A stretch of DNA of 64,000 nt from Bacteroidales bacterium (GTDB taxonomy: Bacteria; Bacteroidota; Bacteroidia; Bacteroidales; Tenuifilaceae). Of this stretch, positions 9,901 to 18,052 are shown in pieces. Location of the stretch: the NCBI GenBank assembly GCA_013141385.1, contig JABFRB010000001.1:1-64000 (forward strand), in the 5' to 3' direction. The notes under the pieces are model-generated. The model was not told the origin of the DNA. It did no database searches and saw only the letters and a list, made by a program, of their open reading frames with translations. A program made the position numbers and the translations under genes. Within the stretch, counting starts at the first letter, position 1, and each line of letters opens with the position of its first letter.

Positions 9901-10286
9901 GCTGCTCCACTTGGACTTACATCAATACTCCCCCCTATAGTACCAGGGATGCAGTTGCTCTTATCGAGCGCAGGAACTGAGCCATTTACTGATGTAGACT
10001 CATAGCTGTTAGTTTGATTGGCCAACGTGTGGTCAATATTAACTGTAAGTTTATGCCCATTGAGGTTAGTGCTAGTAACACTGAAACCGGGTTGGAGCGT
10101 GATTTTATCGCGTGCGCTTAGTGTTGCATCTCCCGTACTCAACGTATTTTGTAAGGATGTGCATAGCGTATTTATGGTTATTGAATTCGTAGTAAGGTCG
10201 TTACAATTCTGTGCGAATAGCCTCCCTGTTATCCCTATAATTATGAGTAGTAGAATTACTCTTTTCATTATTTTTAGATTATTCAT
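3990..10286 (-). CDS. Secreted SpvB/FG-GAP/Rhs polymorphic toxin
   Basis: 2098 residues. A signal peptide ends near residue 26 (LLLIIIGITGRLFAQ); an in-frame ATG at 10268 is an equally good start. Residues about 110-180 are SpvB/TcB-like (GGSIDVSPSGAATYQLPI, GLLGWGWNLAGLSSISR). At least seven FG-GAP type Ca-binding loops follow at about 400-790 (for example DFNGDGKIDKVSW, DINNDGKSDIVYA). YD repeats occupy about 1080-1640, and the Rhs core about 1640-1815 ends RLYDPYLQRFLSPDP and DPTGYNQ. The C-terminal tip (about 1815-2098) is specific to this copy, glycine-rich with hydrophobic stretches (LDATIALFVLGYTVEGGFVI). Known Rhs/TcB proteins form a hollow shell that encloses the toxin tip. The tip activity is unknown. 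It is third in an operon of four genes. There is no T9SS sorting domain on this protein itself. Confidence 0.9.
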   Translation of the reverse strand: MNNLKIMKRVILLLIIIGITGRLFAQNCNDLTTNSITINTLCTSLQNTLSTGDATLSARDKITLQPGFSVTSTNLNGHKLTVNIDHTLANQTNSYESTSVNGSVPALDKSNCIPGTIGGSIDVSPSGAATYQLPIQVSPGSHGMQPNLSIVYSSQSGNGLLGWGWNLAGLSSISRVGKNTYYDGTSDGVKLTDNTFALDGVRLIKDPNASIYYPANNPYTKIEFSSNSFTLTTQDGMVMEYGKEGNSQILAIDSNTPISWAISRVTDPDGNYVQFIYSGDNTIGEYRINEIKYTGNSTSNKSPYNSVKFYYDKRTDTSSGYVAGDKVTKNVLLTAIKVYSENSLSKDYEFTYFNDQYSKLYKISLTADGVKYNPTYITWGASADYTYSLANAGMGNLWTSQWYFGDFNGDGKIDKVSWAGGSTMTVYINGSANYAIEDLPFSCSWEYQDPFTEVIWDMLKTIVVKDINVVDYNNDGKDEILVHYTSSLQETGMENEERVVYLSEVDYIDAYLFDGNSFDKNEYYSIVTQVRDLKINHQPKDKYSFYYADIDNDGDIDRLEVLNGTLTGCEGISYNVSDVKMADFNGDGRIDLLALGGSGQGSIWEFNGSTFANLYTDTTTSAFTDVNLGDFNGDGKTDYIAKTTSGWVLKYFTGNGFVSGTIPSNINSIEGQSPTDPGHYENTSLNDSITALRSNLSVIQRTISPASALAVCTDDINNDGKSDIVYARSGIVNIFISKGETFTALSPQIMLAVDNAVYDAHATSFIAAIDFNNDGQKELFYGCNDYYLVGSTNVFEPYKIISFTNKLNRDLFVSSLTDGMGIKSSFIYKMFADNREFNTSFQKPNLPLVLVRGPMQVVDTLKTTNGSALYSSIKYTYSTGYSHVQGLGFLGFNTFTSATTHLTHNITVSSNFSFTLPNNNSIYHVWMSSQTSSRGGTSVSSSSSTVSSLGGDLNRKFFLPYISSSSTTDNVKGVTTSTTNTFNSSIGRVESQTVTSGSWSTQNSIQYSTISGFKSRPTQITVTRTNGTDTKTSSETYSYGATNPFRLTSKVQFGSLTTTYGNFDSYGNARSVSVSTTNDGTRTSTVEFDSYGRFVTSSTNPAGYKSSVTYRASDGAKLTETDPNGLVTSYSYTPSGGGLISTIHLPDGTINTTSLEWDNSVTNSVYKVQNSVSNGNTAKSYYNTKGQLVYKTAKGHLNHDISTTYSYNPDGSVSSQQQSGFDVSTAYSYDNIGRLTLVTGKNLNTSYSYSGNTETITDNITGIYQTKNFDNAGNVASATGTNGDLTYNYYATGKLKNIITFGNTTSMTYDDMGNQLTLVTPDAGTTTYTYNEFGQLKTQTDAKNQVDTLGYDAYGRLTSKATTSTTGNISESYSYYETSGLKGLQATATRGSITETYDYDNLYRPTTVTTTGLGDPLVTTYQYNGDNRLYRVINPTGLTLEYTYDQVGYLQKIGKFANNTLSPIWEGTGVNDREQWTDFTMGNGLITKWNYNNDYMLSAIKTGTSGNETSIQNLGYTYNSKKMLDTRTDGALSEAFDYDNLNRLTSSTISGQTVSYQYANNGNISSTSLVGNYNYNVTGKPHAVGSVTGPADTTGHSPTFTTNSSFTGDNKIAEIDNGTYKNIFTYGPSGNRCKVDQYQNNTKVSSKIYLGSSEFILDNAGSITSSRTFITAPTGICAVWEKVGSANGVLHYIHTDNQGSWLKITSESGTVENTYSYDVWGRPRNPSTWALKPISITNALGNLNDMQPRFDRGYTGHEHMAGFGLINMNGRLYDPYLQRFLSPDPFVQSPNNAQNYNRYTYCLNNPLAYTDPTGYNQEELMDNGFKFSDVGYNMRGGFGVIKEYLNRDRGPAAGSLGYAYNWDDGTYMDKATGKNASFDKVFDYISFNSLGATGDYARAIYINAMAMNPNAISYDDEGNVHMYKITNKKSNLFACNGVFSDAGNLLDPSVEGGGKNGGLFAGSSLDATIALFVLGYTVEGGFVIANNGKDGAQFISNGKAYGLEASAGWNFIIGIPKKSFDLSKLEGISHSWVGNASMFSISISGNGQSGLDNDDIGSSYWIIKIGIGAGLGASYQVTNTTFRDWMPIFDWKDIHLHK

Positions 10287-10311
10287 TTAATGTACTTTAT
10301 TATTGGGTAGA

Positions 10312-10764
10312 TTAGCCTTTCACAATTTTAAAACTCCTCATTTTACCTGCAAAGAAGAGCTGCATGATGTATGTACCATCGTTGTAGTTGGAAAGGTCAA
10401 CGGTGTTGGAGGTGCTAATTGGACTTATGGCAAATAGAAGCCTTCCCTGAGTGTCAAATATCCTAATAGCGTTGCTTGGTGCGCTAATCTGTTCATCGGT
10501 TACTCCGCTAAGTTCTACTTGCAGCAACCCTTCGGTAGGGTTGGGGAATATATTAATCTTAAGGGTAGTTTGTGGATCAATGGGAAGTTGATCATCAACC
10601 TTAGGTGAGGGAACTGTTGGCGATTTGGACAGGTAAACCACCGTAGCAGTTATCCTGTTGCCATTGGCATCGTATGTGTAGGTGGCGTTAAAATTTTGAG
10701 CCTTAGCTGTAACGCTTAGCGTTACAACTAGGACTGCTAGTATACTTTTAGCTATTGTATTCAT
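10312..10764 (-). CDS. Small YD-repeat protein with T9SS sorting domain
   Basis: 150 residues. I chose the ATG at 10764 because it gives a clean signal peptide (MNTIAKSILAVLVVTLSVTA, cleavage after AKA). The mature start contains TYTYDANGNRITAT, a single YD/Rhs-type repeat. The second half is a type A T9SS C-terminal sorting domain: NIFPNPTEGLLQVEL, then DLSNYNDGTYIMQLFF and the final basic KMRSFKIVKG. It should be exported by Sec and sent across the outer membrane by the type IX system. It lies 25 bases upstream of the large Rhs gene and 13 bases after the fibre-like gene, so it is probably co-transcribed. A role as surface anchor or carrier for Rhs is possible but inferred. Confidence 0.75.
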   Translation of the reverse strand: MNTIAKSILAVLVVTLSVTAKAQNFNATYTYDANGNRITATVVYLSKSPTVPSPKVDDQLPIDPQTTLKINIFPNPTEGLLQVELSGVTDEQISAPSNAIRIFDTQGRLLFAISPISTSNTVDLSNYNDGTYIMQLFFAGKMRSFKIVKG

Positions 10765-10777
10765 TTTTGTGAAATAT

Positions 10778-12166
10778 TTATTTCTTGATATTTTGAACTT
10801 CTTTAACAAGCACATTATTCAGCTCCTTAAGCTCGTTAATCTGCTTTTGTTGCTGATCCATCTTATTATTCTGTTCAATCATATAAAGTGTCAACTCCTC
10901 AATCTTTTGTAGCAATTTGGCATTCATCTCTCCAAGACCAATACCATTCTGCTTAACTTCACTTTCAGTTGGAATTTCTGGTAGGTGGTTGTTGGCTTTA
11001 ATAAACTGCTCAACTTCACCAAGTGTGCGGAGTTTGTAGGTTGGGTGGAAAACAAAGTCAGCCCATCCGCCTATTTTCACATTAACTTCACTAGTTGTCA
11101 ATTTTCCTGTAATTCCCAAGTTTCCAGTTTTACTTAAAAACATGCAGTAGGAATTTCCAGCATTCTGTCCTGTTCCCCAATAAAAATTTCCATCCGTGTG
11201 AAAACCAAACATCAACTCAGTTGATTGCCCTGGGTTGAATACTATTGCTGCTCCAGAACTGTTTTTAAGCTGCAAAGCATTATTAAAGCCATTAACGGAA
11301 CTCGTGCTATTAGTGCCTTCAATCGATACTCCTCCATTTACAGCAAGTTTTTCGGATGGAGTGGTTGTCCCAATCCCAACATTGCCATTGTTTAGAAAAG
11401 CTATTTGAGGATTATAATTGATTGTCGATTCATTATCTGTACCAGCATTATAAGTTTGAAAGTACATGCTTCCCCAATTATCTACTACAATTGCGGCTCC
11501 ACCCTGTTGGCTTGTTCCTCCAAGTTTTTTAAATTGATTGGGAGTAACACTTGTATTTAAAACCGCATTGAAGCCTATTTCACTTCCATATACTCCAGCA
11601 CTTCCATTGTAATTAAAAAGGATAGGGCGTATTGAATTTATTTGTAACCTTCCCTGTGGGTTTGTTGTCCCAATCCCAACATTACCACCCTGTGTTTGGA
11701 GTGTTAACGGGTAGGTATTAGTTAAAGCATCGTTTCTTCCAACTTGCATCCAAACATGTCCATCACTTGAAACGCCACTAAATAGTCCAAAAAGTCCATT
11801 AGTTCCAGTTAGAGAAAACCCTCCAGTTGCTGTTCCTAAAGTCATATTATCTGTGTAGGAACCAGCATTTATCTGTAGAGGTACTAGTGGAGTAGTTGTT
11901 CCAACTCCAACTTTACCAGTATTTAATATACTTAATACTGATGAACCTGTTGAACCATTTTTATTCCAAAAATAAGTAGCTACTGCATTACCTTGATAGT
12001 TAAAGTACAAATTAGCCGCATCCGTCCATACCTCATTCCCTGCACCTGCGTGAAAATGCTCTCCAATTTTAGTATTTCCATTTGGGAGAGGTGGTGTATT
12101 GGTTTGTGCTTTTAACCCATAAATGCTAACTGCAATTAAAGCGAAGAGGATTGTAATTTTTTTCAT
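10778..12166 (-). CDS. Secreted fibre-like protein with GIGTTTP repeats
   Basis: 462 residues with signal peptide MKKITILFALIAVSIYGLKA. Several GKVGVGTTTP / GNVGIGTTNP segments are spaced along the protein, the pattern of trimeric phage-tail-fibre-like surface proteins common in Bacteroidota. The C-terminal third has a conserved block (VFHPTYKLRTLGEVEQFI, NNHLPEIPTESEVKQNGIGL, GEMNAKLLQKIEEL) followed by a coiled coil to the end, typical of this family. It is first gene of the operon leading to Rhs. The likely role is adhesion or assembly at the cell surface; substrate unknown. Confidence 0.75.
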   Translation of the reverse strand: MKKITILFALIAVSIYGLKAQTNTPPLPNGNTKIGEHFHAGAGNEVWTDAANLYFNYQGNAVATYFWNKNGSTGSSVLSILNTGKVGVGTTTPLVPLQINAGSYTDNMTLGTATGGFSLTGTNGLFGLFSGVSSDGHVWMQVGRNDALTNTYPLTLQTQGGNVGIGTTNPQGRLQINSIRPILFNYNGSAGVYGSEIGFNAVLNTSVTPNQFKKLGGTSQQGGAAIVVDNWGSMYFQTYNAGTDNESTINYNPQIAFLNNGNVGIGTTTPSEKLAVNGGVSIEGTNSTSSVNGFNNALQLKNSSGAAIVFNPGQSTELMFGFHTDGNFYWGTGQNAGNSYCMFLSKTGNLGITGKLTTSEVNVKIGGWADFVFHPTYKLRTLGEVEQFIKANNHLPEIPTESEVKQNGIGLGEMNAKLLQKIEELTLYMIEQNNKMDQQQKQINELKELNNVLVKEVQNIKK

Positions 12167-12814
12167 GTTCTTAAAAGTTTTATGTTTTTATTTAGTAGTT
12201 TTCACTATTCAAAGCATAGTTTATTTCAATTTTTACTCAAAATAGAAAAACGCACAACTATATCAAATTGTACGTTTAATTTATCGTTATAAAATTATAC
12301 AATAATTTTTATAATTTCCAATAAACTTATCAAATAATTATTGCTGTACCACTAGGAAATTAGGTAACTGTTTAACTCTCTGCAATAAAAAAATGATTTT
12401 TAGTGATTAATTTAATTTCAAAATGAAATTGAATTTGCCTTTCAAATACCGCCCTTTAGTTAGCCATTCCACACTTTTGTTTAGTAATAAACTAACATTA
12501 AGCAACATCAACCAAAAAATTGCCAAATAATCGCAATTTGCGATTATTATACAAATACCAATTAAACCAAATTCTCCTCCAATTTCATCCTAAAGAAATC
12601 CTAACAGTTTTAGATTTGCAGATAAATATCATTTTTTTGAAATGATACTTTTCTTAGCTTAGCTGCTTCAAAATTTAAATAACATGAAACACCCATGATG
12701 TTTAATAACACAAATAACCGATGAATATAACATGGGTGTTCCATTCGCTCAGTAACCTTTGTTAAATAGAGACTGTAACTTATTAACATTAAACCTACTA
12801 AATATTTTGCACGA
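12167..12814. other. Divergent intergenic region
   Basis: AT-rich region between the Rhs operon (minus) and the saccharopine dehydrogenase gene (plus), expected to carry both promoters. It holds one clear palindrome, AATAATCGCA ATT TGCGATTATT at 12526-12548. I see no coding sequence or RNA gene. Confidence 0.5.
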
Positions 12815-14149
12815 ATGAAAAAAATCTTTGTAATAGGTGCAGGATTATCCTCTTCGGACCTAATTAAATATCTTCTTGATAATGCTACGGCGTTGGATTG
12901 GACAGTTAAAGTTGGTGATCTGTCGTTAGAAACTGCTAAGAAAAAGATTAACAACCACCCAAAGGGAATTGCTGTTCTATTCGATATTAACGATCAAAAG
13001 CAGCTAAAGGATGAGGTTGCTTGGGCTGATATCATTGTTTCCATGCTACCTGCATTTATGCACCCAGCCGTTGCTAAGGAGTGTGTTAGCCAAGGAAAGC
13101 ATATGGCTACTGCATCATACGTATCGGATGCAATGAGGGCGTTGGATGCAGAGGTTAAGCAGAAAGGGTTAACCATTCTTAATGAGTTTGGTGTTGATCC
13201 GGGAATCGATCACATGTCCGCAATGAAAGTGATTGATGAAATCAAGGATAAAGGAGGAAAACTCCTAGGTTTTATAAGCAATACAGGTGGACTTATTGCT
13301 CCCGAAAGTGATAATAACCCTTGGAACTACAAGTTTACTTGGAATCCTCGCAATGTAGTGCTTGCAGGTCAGGGTGTTGCTCAATTCATCGAGAATGGGC
13401 AGTATAAATTTATCCCATATCATCGTTTATACAGCCGTGCTAGAACATTTTCTGTTTTGAATTATGGCGATTTTGAGATGTACCCAAACAGGGACTCCCT
13501 AAGCTATAGAAAGGTTTACGATTTAAATGATATTCAAACCCTAATCAGAGGTACATTACGCAAGGCAGGTTATTGTAAGGCTTGGAATGTTTTTGTTCAG
13601 CTAGGTGCAACCGATGATACTTACAAAATTCCAGAAAGTGAGAATTTAACAAATAGGAGTTTCATCAACAGTTTCCTTGCTTATGATTCTAAACTATCGG
13701 TTGAGGAAAAAATAAAGAAAGAGGTTGCAGAAGCCAATGATCCTGTTGTTTTCGAAAAACTGAAATGGTTAGGAATTTTTGAGGATAAAAAGGTAGGTTT
13801 ACCTAATGCTAGCCCTGCTCAGGTATTACAGAAGATTCTGGAGGAAAAACTATTCCTTGGCTCCGATGATAAGGATATGATTGTAATGCAACACATATTC
13901 GATTATGAATTAAAGGGCAAGAAATTCAGGAAAAAATCATCGATGGTAATTATTGGTAAGGATACCGTTCATACTGCTATGTCAATAACCGTTGGAACAC
14001 CACTTGCAATTGCCATTAAATTGTTACTAACAGGTGTGATAAAAGACAAGGGTGTTGTTATTCCTACTAAACCAAATCTTTACCTTCCAATACTTAAGGA
14101 ACTTGAAGCGTTTGGAGTGAAATTTATTGAGGAGGAATCAGAAATTTAA
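12815..14149 (+). CDS. Saccharopine dehydrogenase family oxidoreductase
   Basis: 444 residues. The N-terminal nucleotide-binding turn VIGAGLSSSDLIKYLLDN opens a Rossmann fold, followed by DIVVSMLPAF-type sequence (IIVSMLPAFMHPAVAKEC) and the family block NEFGVDPGIDHMSAM. The C-terminal part matches the saccharopine reductase domain in length. Known members interconvert saccharopine with glutamate and aminoadipate semialdehyde using NAD(P), but many Bacteroidota homologues have untested substrates, so the exact reaction is open. It stands alone and is followed by a strong terminator at 14281-14314. Confidence 0.85.
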   Translation: MKKIFVIGAGLSSSDLIKYLLDNATALDWTVKVGDLSLETAKKKINNHPKGIAVLFDINDQKQLKDEVAWADIIVSMLPAFMHPAVAKECVSQGKHMATASYVSDAMRALDAEVKQKGLTILNEFGVDPGIDHMSAMKVIDEIKDKGGKLLGFISNTGGLIAPESDNNPWNYKFTWNPRNVVLAGQGVAQFIENGQYKFIPYHRLYSRARTFSVLNYGDFEMYPNRDSLSYRKVYDLNDIQTLIRGTLRKAGYCKAWNVFVQLGATDDTYKIPESENLTNRSFINSFLAYDSKLSVEEKIKKEVAEANDPVVFEKLKWLGIFEDKKVGLPNASPAQVLQKILEEKLFLGSDDKDMIVMQHIFDYELKGKKFRKKSSMVIIGKDTVHTAMSITVGTPLAIAIKLLLTGVIKDKGVVIPTKPNLYLPILKELEAFGVKFIEEESEI

Positions 14150-14280
14150 TAATTGTATATTTGTTAAAAACCAGCAATTTGAATTTAAATTCTCTATAGT
14201 ACTATTCGGTTACGTCTTTGCTATTTTATTCCATAAAAACTGAACTAAACGTAAACGAAATTTTAAAATGAATTTATTTG

Positions 14281-14314
14281 AAAAGTTTATTGTTTTAACA
14301 ATAAACTTTTTTTT
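14281..14314 (+). terminator. Rho-independent terminator
   Basis: Perfect hairpin AAAAGTTTATTGTT / AACAATAAACTTTT with a run of T to 14314, 131 bases after the saccharopine dehydrogenase stop. The rest of 14150-14537 shows no gene. Confidence 0.8.
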
Positions 14315-14537
14315 GTACTGTTAGTCAAAGTATGTGTTATTTGCATAAATGATTGGCGATGAAACGTTATTTTTGCAATGCATTGCCTAATCACAATTCA
14401 AACTATGAAAATGAAGAATGATTTTTAAATAATAGATTTTTAAATCATTAAATGGATTAGGGAAACCGCTATAGCAAGTTACAACCAATAAAAAGGAGAA
14501 CGTTTTTTTGGAGCCTCCAAAACATAACAAAAACAAA

Positions 14538-15275
14538 ATGCTGCTCAACAGGGTTAATTTTATTTCTAAAAAGGTATTTTTCCTTCTTCTTGTTTCCATT
14601 TTAACATGTAATTTATTAATAGCTCAAAACCTACACGATTTGTCAGATATTTCGGTAGGAGCGAGGGATAGTCTAAACAGGGTATATGGTTTAGATCCAG
14701 TATTATATAATGGAATAATATATGCATCCGTTTATCCCAAAAATGTTAAAGGAGATCAATACTTTTCAAGTATTAACTATGTAAGAGGTGAAGCAACTAT
14801 TAGGGGGATTAAATACAAAAATCTTGATCTAAATTATGATATTTATAAACAAGAACTTTTGCTAAAGTATTTAAACCCAAACAACACGTACAATATAATA
14901 ATGGTTTCAAAAGCTTGGCTTGAGGGATTTTCTATTGGCAATATCAATTTTGAATTTTATAGTACTCCGGAAATTCCACGACGCATTTATCAGGTTCTGG
15001 GAAACTATTCTATTCGTTTACTTTATTATAATAAAAAGATTTTACAACTCAATAATGCTGCGGGAAGTTCGAATTTTTATTTTTTGCCAGGAAAAGAACT
15101 TTTTGTATTAATGGACAATTCCATTTTGAAATTTCATAATAATAGAAGTTTCATTCGTCTTTTCGCACCTGAAAAACAACCTATTATAAAAAAGTATCTT
15201 CGAAAAAATAGAATAAAAGTTCGCAAAGCACCCGATCATGTTATGGAAGAACTTATTAATTTTTGTAATAAATAA
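14538..15275 (+). CDS. Secreted protein of unknown function upstream of TonB receptor
   Basis: 245 residues from the ATG at 14538; a TTG 30 bases earlier is also in frame but unnecessary. The signal peptide is VFFLLLVSILTCNLLIAQ. The mature protein is lysine- and tyrosine-rich, with no motif I recognise; it contains beta-strand-like stretches (GDQYFSSINYVRGEATIRGI). The stop is 8 bases before the GTG start of the TonB-dependent receptor, so it is the first gene of that operon and presumably works with it in the periplasm or at the outer membrane. Function unknown. Confidence 0.75.
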   Translation: MLLNRVNFISKKVFFLLLVSILTCNLLIAQNLHDLSDISVGARDSLNRVYGLDPVLYNGIIYASVYPKNVKGDQYFSSINYVRGEATIRGIKYKNLDLNYDIYKQELLLKYLNPNNTYNIIMVSKAWLEGFSIGNINFEFYSTPEIPRRIYQVLGNYSIRLLYYNKKILQLNNAAGSSNFYFLPGKELFVLMDNSILKFHNNRSFIRLFAPEKQPIIKKYLRKNRIKVRKAPDHVMEELINFCNK

Positions 15276-15283
15276 TTAGTATC

Positions 15284-18052
15284 GTGAGAACAGGTCTCTT
15301 TATTTTACTCCTTTTTATTGGTAAACTAGCTGATGGTGAGATTAAAACATATCTATCATGCCATGTATTTGAAATCCCTTTTTCGGAATTTACCAGTATA
15401 ATTTACCAGCAAACGGAAATCAATGTTTTTTATGATGAAGATTTGGTTAAACAAATCAAAGTAACTTTGGATGTGGATAGTATCAGTGTTGAATCTGCCT
15501 TAAAAATTGCTTTAAAAAATACAGGTCTTATAGCCTCTGCTTGGCACAATGATTTTATAATACTTTCGGGGGAAAAACTTATTTCAAAACTACCCGATTT
15601 TGAGAAGTTAATCGATAATAAAGTCGTTTCAGGGATTACACACCAGAATATAACTGAAACGGAAACTAAGTATGTAACTGGAAGAAAGGCAAATGCTGTA
15701 CAAACTATTCGAGTTGGGAGAAATGGAATAATTGGAAATAGTATTAATGCAAAGATTCTTGGAAGAATATTTGATCAGGAAACAGGCGCACCTGTTTTGG
15801 ATGCAACAATTTTCATTGTTGAAAATGGGAAAGGAGCAGTTACAGATAAAGATGGTTATTTTTCATTGGTAATTAACCCAGGTAAGTATAACGCAAGAAT
15901 TGAAAGCCTTGGGCACGAAAAGAAAAATGTCTTTCTTGAAATTCTTTCCGATGGAGAGTTTAAATTTGAATTAAGAAAAGAGGATATTCTTATTGAAGAG
16001 ATTGTAGTTCGTGGTGATCGACAAACAAATGTTAAATCTAAAGATTCTGGACTGGAAAAAATAGCTTCAAAAACTATAAAAGAAATTCCAATGATGATGG
16101 GGGAAAGGGATATTCTTAGAGTATCAAGTTTACTTCCAGGGATTGTAAGTGTAGGGGAAGGTTCTTCTGGTTTAAATGTTCGAGGTGGAAGTTCGGATCA
16201 GAATGCGTTTTATATTGATAAGATACCGATTTATAATACATCTCATCTTTTTGGTTTTTTCCCTGCCTTTAATTCCGATATTATTAAAGATTTCTCGGTT
16301 TATAAAGGATATATACCTCCACAGTTTGGTGGTAGGCTATCATCAGTTTTTAATATAATTACTCGTGAGGCAAATCGCAAACGTTTTACTGCACATGGAG
16401 GGATTAACCCTATTACTGGCTTTGTAACTGTTGAAGGCCCCTTGATTAAAGATTCACTAACAGTGCTTTTTAGCGCACGTTCTTCCTATTCCGATTGGTT
16501 ATTATCGAAAATTAAGGATCCAACCATTAGGAATAGTAGTGCAGGATTCAATGATTTTTCTGCTTCATTTAATTATGCAATGAAGAAATCGCAACTTTCT
16601 TGTTTGATATATAGCAGTAATGACAAATTTCGTCTTTCAGACATAAATAAATATCGGTATTCAAACTTAGGAGCATCAATTAATTATCAATATGTTTTTA
16701 ATACTTCAATTAAAAGCGATTTTACAATAATTGGTTCTGAGTATTCTTTTGAAACAGTAGATAATCAATCGGCTTCCTCGGCGTATAAGCATAATTATAA
16801 AATTGGCCATTATGAAATACGAAGTGATATTACTCAGGTAATCAGCAATAAGTCGACATTAACATACGGTGCAAATGTAATTTTATATAAACTTGACAGG
16901 GGTTCTGTTCGTCCTTATGGCAATTATTCGTTAAGAAATATTATTGACCTTGGAAAAGAGAAAGGTGTTGAAAGTGCTTTGTACATATCCAATAAGTACA
17001 ATATTTTACCTCGAATAACCCTTTCATTTGGATTAAGACAATCTTTTTTTACACCTATTGGCCCTAAAACTATTTATACCTATGAAAATGGTTTCCCAAG
17101 AGAATTAGGGTATGTAAATGATTCCATGAACTTTGCATCTAACAAACCAATAAAATGGTATTTTTCCCCAGAAATTAGGGCAAATATCAATTTTCAAACG
17201 GATAAAAACGGATCTATTAAGTTGGCATTTAATCAGATGCAGCAGAATTTATTTATGCTAAATAACACAATTGCCCTATCTCCAAACACACAGTGGAAAT
17301 TAGCCGATTACCATATCAAACCATCTAAAAGCGCTCAAGTTTCTCTGGGAGTTTTTCGGAATATCCCCAAACAGGGATTGGAGGCCTCAATTGAAGTCTA
17401 TTTAAAAAGAACAAATAATTATCCTGAGTTTAAGGATGGTGCAAATTTTCTAAGTACCCCCGCCGTTGAAACATCAATTTTACAAGGCAATCAGGGCGCT
17501 TATGGGATAGAGTTCTTTTTAAAGAGAAGTGGTAAAAAACTTGATGGGTGGTTATCCTACACCTATTCAAAATCAGTTGTTCAAATTAATGGCCCGAATT
17601 CATGGGATAAAATAAATGAGGGTGATCCGTACCCTTCCAACTTTGATATTCCTCATGTTCTGAATGCGCTTATTAATTACCATTTTAGTCGTAGATTTAT
17701 TATTTCAACAGTTACAACTTACCAATCGGGGAGACCCATTACATACCCTCAATCAGTCTACTATATTAATGGAATACAGTATATTGATTACTCTAAACGT
17801 AACAAGTATAATATCCCTGATTTTTTTAGAATAGATGCATCTGTTACTATTGAAGGTAATCTTAAAAAGAACAAATTCCTTCACAGTTCTTTTATGTTTA
17901 GCGTTTATAACTTGACAGGTCGCAAAAATCCTTACTCAATATATTTTAAATCAGAAGATGGTCTAATTAAGTGCTATAAGTATTCCGTTATTGGAATACC
18001 TTTGTTTACAATCACTTGGCTGTTTAAACTTGGTAACTATGCATCAGATTAA
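15284..18052 (+). CDS. TonB-dependent receptor with STN and CarboxypepD-like domains
   Basis: 922 residues starting at GTG. After the signal peptide, residues about 25-90 form a secretin/TonB short N-terminal domain (VFYDEDLVKQIKVTLDVDSI), which often signals to an anti-sigma factor, though no sigma/anti-sigma pair is next to it. A carboxypeptidase regulatory-like domain follows (about 160-230, GRIFDQETGAPVLDATIFIV), then the plug (LNVRGGSSDQNAFYIDKIPI) and a 22-strand-type barrel to the C-terminus. It imports an unknown ligand across the outer membrane using TonB energy. Downstream DUF4249 and MG2 genes are the usual partners in such operons. Its last 14 bases overlap the next gene. Confidence 0.9.
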   Translation: MRTGLFILLLFIGKLADGEIKTYLSCHVFEIPFSEFTSIIYQQTEINVFYDEDLVKQIKVTLDVDSISVESALKIALKNTGLIASAWHNDFIILSGEKLISKLPDFEKLIDNKVVSGITHQNITETETKYVTGRKANAVQTIRVGRNGIIGNSINAKILGRIFDQETGAPVLDATIFIVENGKGAVTDKDGYFSLVINPGKYNARIESLGHEKKNVFLEILSDGEFKFELRKEDILIEEIVVRGDRQTNVKSKDSGLEKIASKTIKEIPMMMGERDILRVSSLLPGIVSVGEGSSGLNVRGGSSDQNAFYIDKIPIYNTSHLFGFFPAFNSDIIKDFSVYKGYIPPQFGGRLSSVFNIITREANRKRFTAHGGINPITGFVTVEGPLIKDSLTVLFSARSSYSDWLLSKIKDPTIRNSSAGFNDFSASFNYAMKKSQLSCLIYSSNDKFRLSDINKYRYSNLGASINYQYVFNTSIKSDFTIIGSEYSFETVDNQSASSAYKHNYKIGHYEIRSDITQVISNKSTLTYGANVILYKLDRGSVRPYGNYSLRNIIDLGKEKGVESALYISNKYNILPRITLSFGLRQSFFTPIGPKTIYTYENGFPRELGYVNDSMNFASNKPIKWYFSPEIRANINFQTDKNGSIKLAFNQMQQNLFMLNNTIALSPNTQWKLADYHIKPSKSAQVSLGVFRNIPKQGLEASIEVYLKRTNNYPEFKDGANFLSTPAVETSILQGNQGAYGIEFFLKRSGKKLDGWLSYTYSKSVVQINGPNSWDKINEGDPYPSNFDIPHVLNALINYHFSRRFIISTVTTYQSGRPITYPQSVYYINGIQYIDYSKRNKYNIPDFFRIDASVTIEGNLKKNKFLHSSFMFSVYNLTGRKNPYSIYFKSEDGLIKCYKYSVIGIPLFTITWLFKLGNYASD

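Noticed and set aside
5093-10290. Several plus- and minus-strand frames of 60-90 codons inside the large Rhs gene
   Set aside because: All lie in other frames of a continuous 2098-codon gene with clear domains.
12610-12954. 114-codon minus-strand open frame upstream of the saccharopine dehydrogenase gene
   Set aside because: It overlaps the start of a clear plus-strand gene, has no recognisable domain and is the antisense shadow of that gene plus AT-rich spacer.
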